DNA of 64,000 nucleotides from G965247265 sp965247265 (GTDB taxonomy: Bacteria > Pseudomonadota > Gammaproteobacteria > UBA4575): contig OZ252002.1 in assembly GCA_965247265.1 (NCBI GenBank), positions 434,001 to 498,000 of the forward strand, given 5' to 3'. A program made the position numbers and the translations under genes. Below, in pieces: positions 63,919 through 64,000 of the stretch; positions within the stretch are counted from its first letter, which is position 1; each line of letters begins with the position of its first letter. The notes below the pieces were generated by a model. The model saw nothing but the letters and a program-made list of their open reading frames with translations. It was not told the DNA's origin and did not search any database.

Positions 63919-64000
63919 TTATCGTTTATGGTTTGCTTTTTTTTGGAATGCTTTTACGACATCCGGTGAAACAAACTTTGAAACGTCTCCACCCAACCCC
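63919..64000 (-). CDS. coaD: Phosphopantetheine adenylyltransferase, C-terminal fragment
   Basis: The reverse strand reads GLGGDVSKFVSPDVVKAF and then QKKANHKR before TAA at 63921-63919. The GGDVSxFVPxxV pattern matches the end of CoaD. About 27 residues are visible; the rest lies outside the window. It is upstream of ggt on the same strand, 14 bases from its start codon. Confidence 0.7.
   Translation of the reverse strand, partial: GLGGDVSKFVSPDVVKAFQKKANHKR

Noticed and set aside
1..64000. CRISPR array, insertion sequence, prophage or tRNA gene
   Set aside because: No regular repeat-spacer pattern, transposase, integrase, phage genes or tRNA T-loop and acceptor pairing were found by eye.

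Overview
The window is a chromosomal segment of an AT-rich gammaproteobacterium. It carries the gene orders aroQ-accB-accC-prmA-(DUF3426)-dusB-fis-purH, groES-groEL, rpmB-rpmG and folB-folK, and most proteins look gammaproteobacterial. No rRNA, tRNA, insertion sequence, phage or CRISPR array was seen. The genome looks as if it is losing genes. At least four genes are broken (an AI-2E-type permease, bpt, prmA, dusB), a fifth (DUF3426) has one in-frame stop, one is shortened (chalcone-isomerase-like), and one short outer-membrane-protein remnant is left. Every frameshift found is a one-base change in a run of A. Several nonsense changes exist as well, so sequencing error alone does not explain the pattern.

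Layout. 1-4.3 kb: globin start, kinase-like gene, sixA, shortened chalcone-isomerase-like gene, one-domain KdsD-like isomerase, hydrolase, FAH-family gene. 4.4-7.5 kb: a membrane/FAD oxidoreductase fusion followed by an ArsS-type radical SAM protein, suggesting arsenic (arsenosugar) chemistry. 7.6-13.6 kb: RND efflux pair, broken permease, creatininase-family protein. 13.6-17.3 kb: a MotA/MotB-like proton-channel pair, truncated haemoglobin, rhodanese and DjlA. 17.4-23.4 kb: a probable selenoneine locus with senA and senB divergent, then an unassigned structured RNA candidate, a sugar nucleotidyltransferase and a 757-residue FAD oxidoreductase-SelD fusion. 23.5-27.8 kb: a secreted unknown, a DUF4124 protein, gshA, broken bpt and ampD. 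27.8-33.6 kb: groESL with a CIRCE operator, fxsA, cutA, dsbD and msrA. 33.9-43.1 kb: fatty-acid and purine synthesis with the decaying prmA-DUF3426-dusB stretch in the middle. 43.1-52.9 kb: rho, trxA, a small RNA candidate, cca, uppP, folate genes and ribosomal proteins. 52.9-64 kb: desaturase, hydantoinase A-type protein, a GldAFG-like ABC system, an FkbO/Hyg5-type chorismatase, mutM, a DsbA-family protein, ggt and the end of coaD.

Functional themes. Selenium (SenA, SenB, SelD), arsenic (ArsS) and thiol/redox chemistry (GshA, Ggt, TrxA, DsbD, MsrA, rhodanese, DsbA-like) are strongly represented. Selenoneine synthesis also needs hercynine from an EgtD-type methyltransferase, which is not in this window. 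The most interesting region is 17.4-23.4 kb: it adds a nucleotidyltransferase and a possible bistable RNA to the known sen genes.
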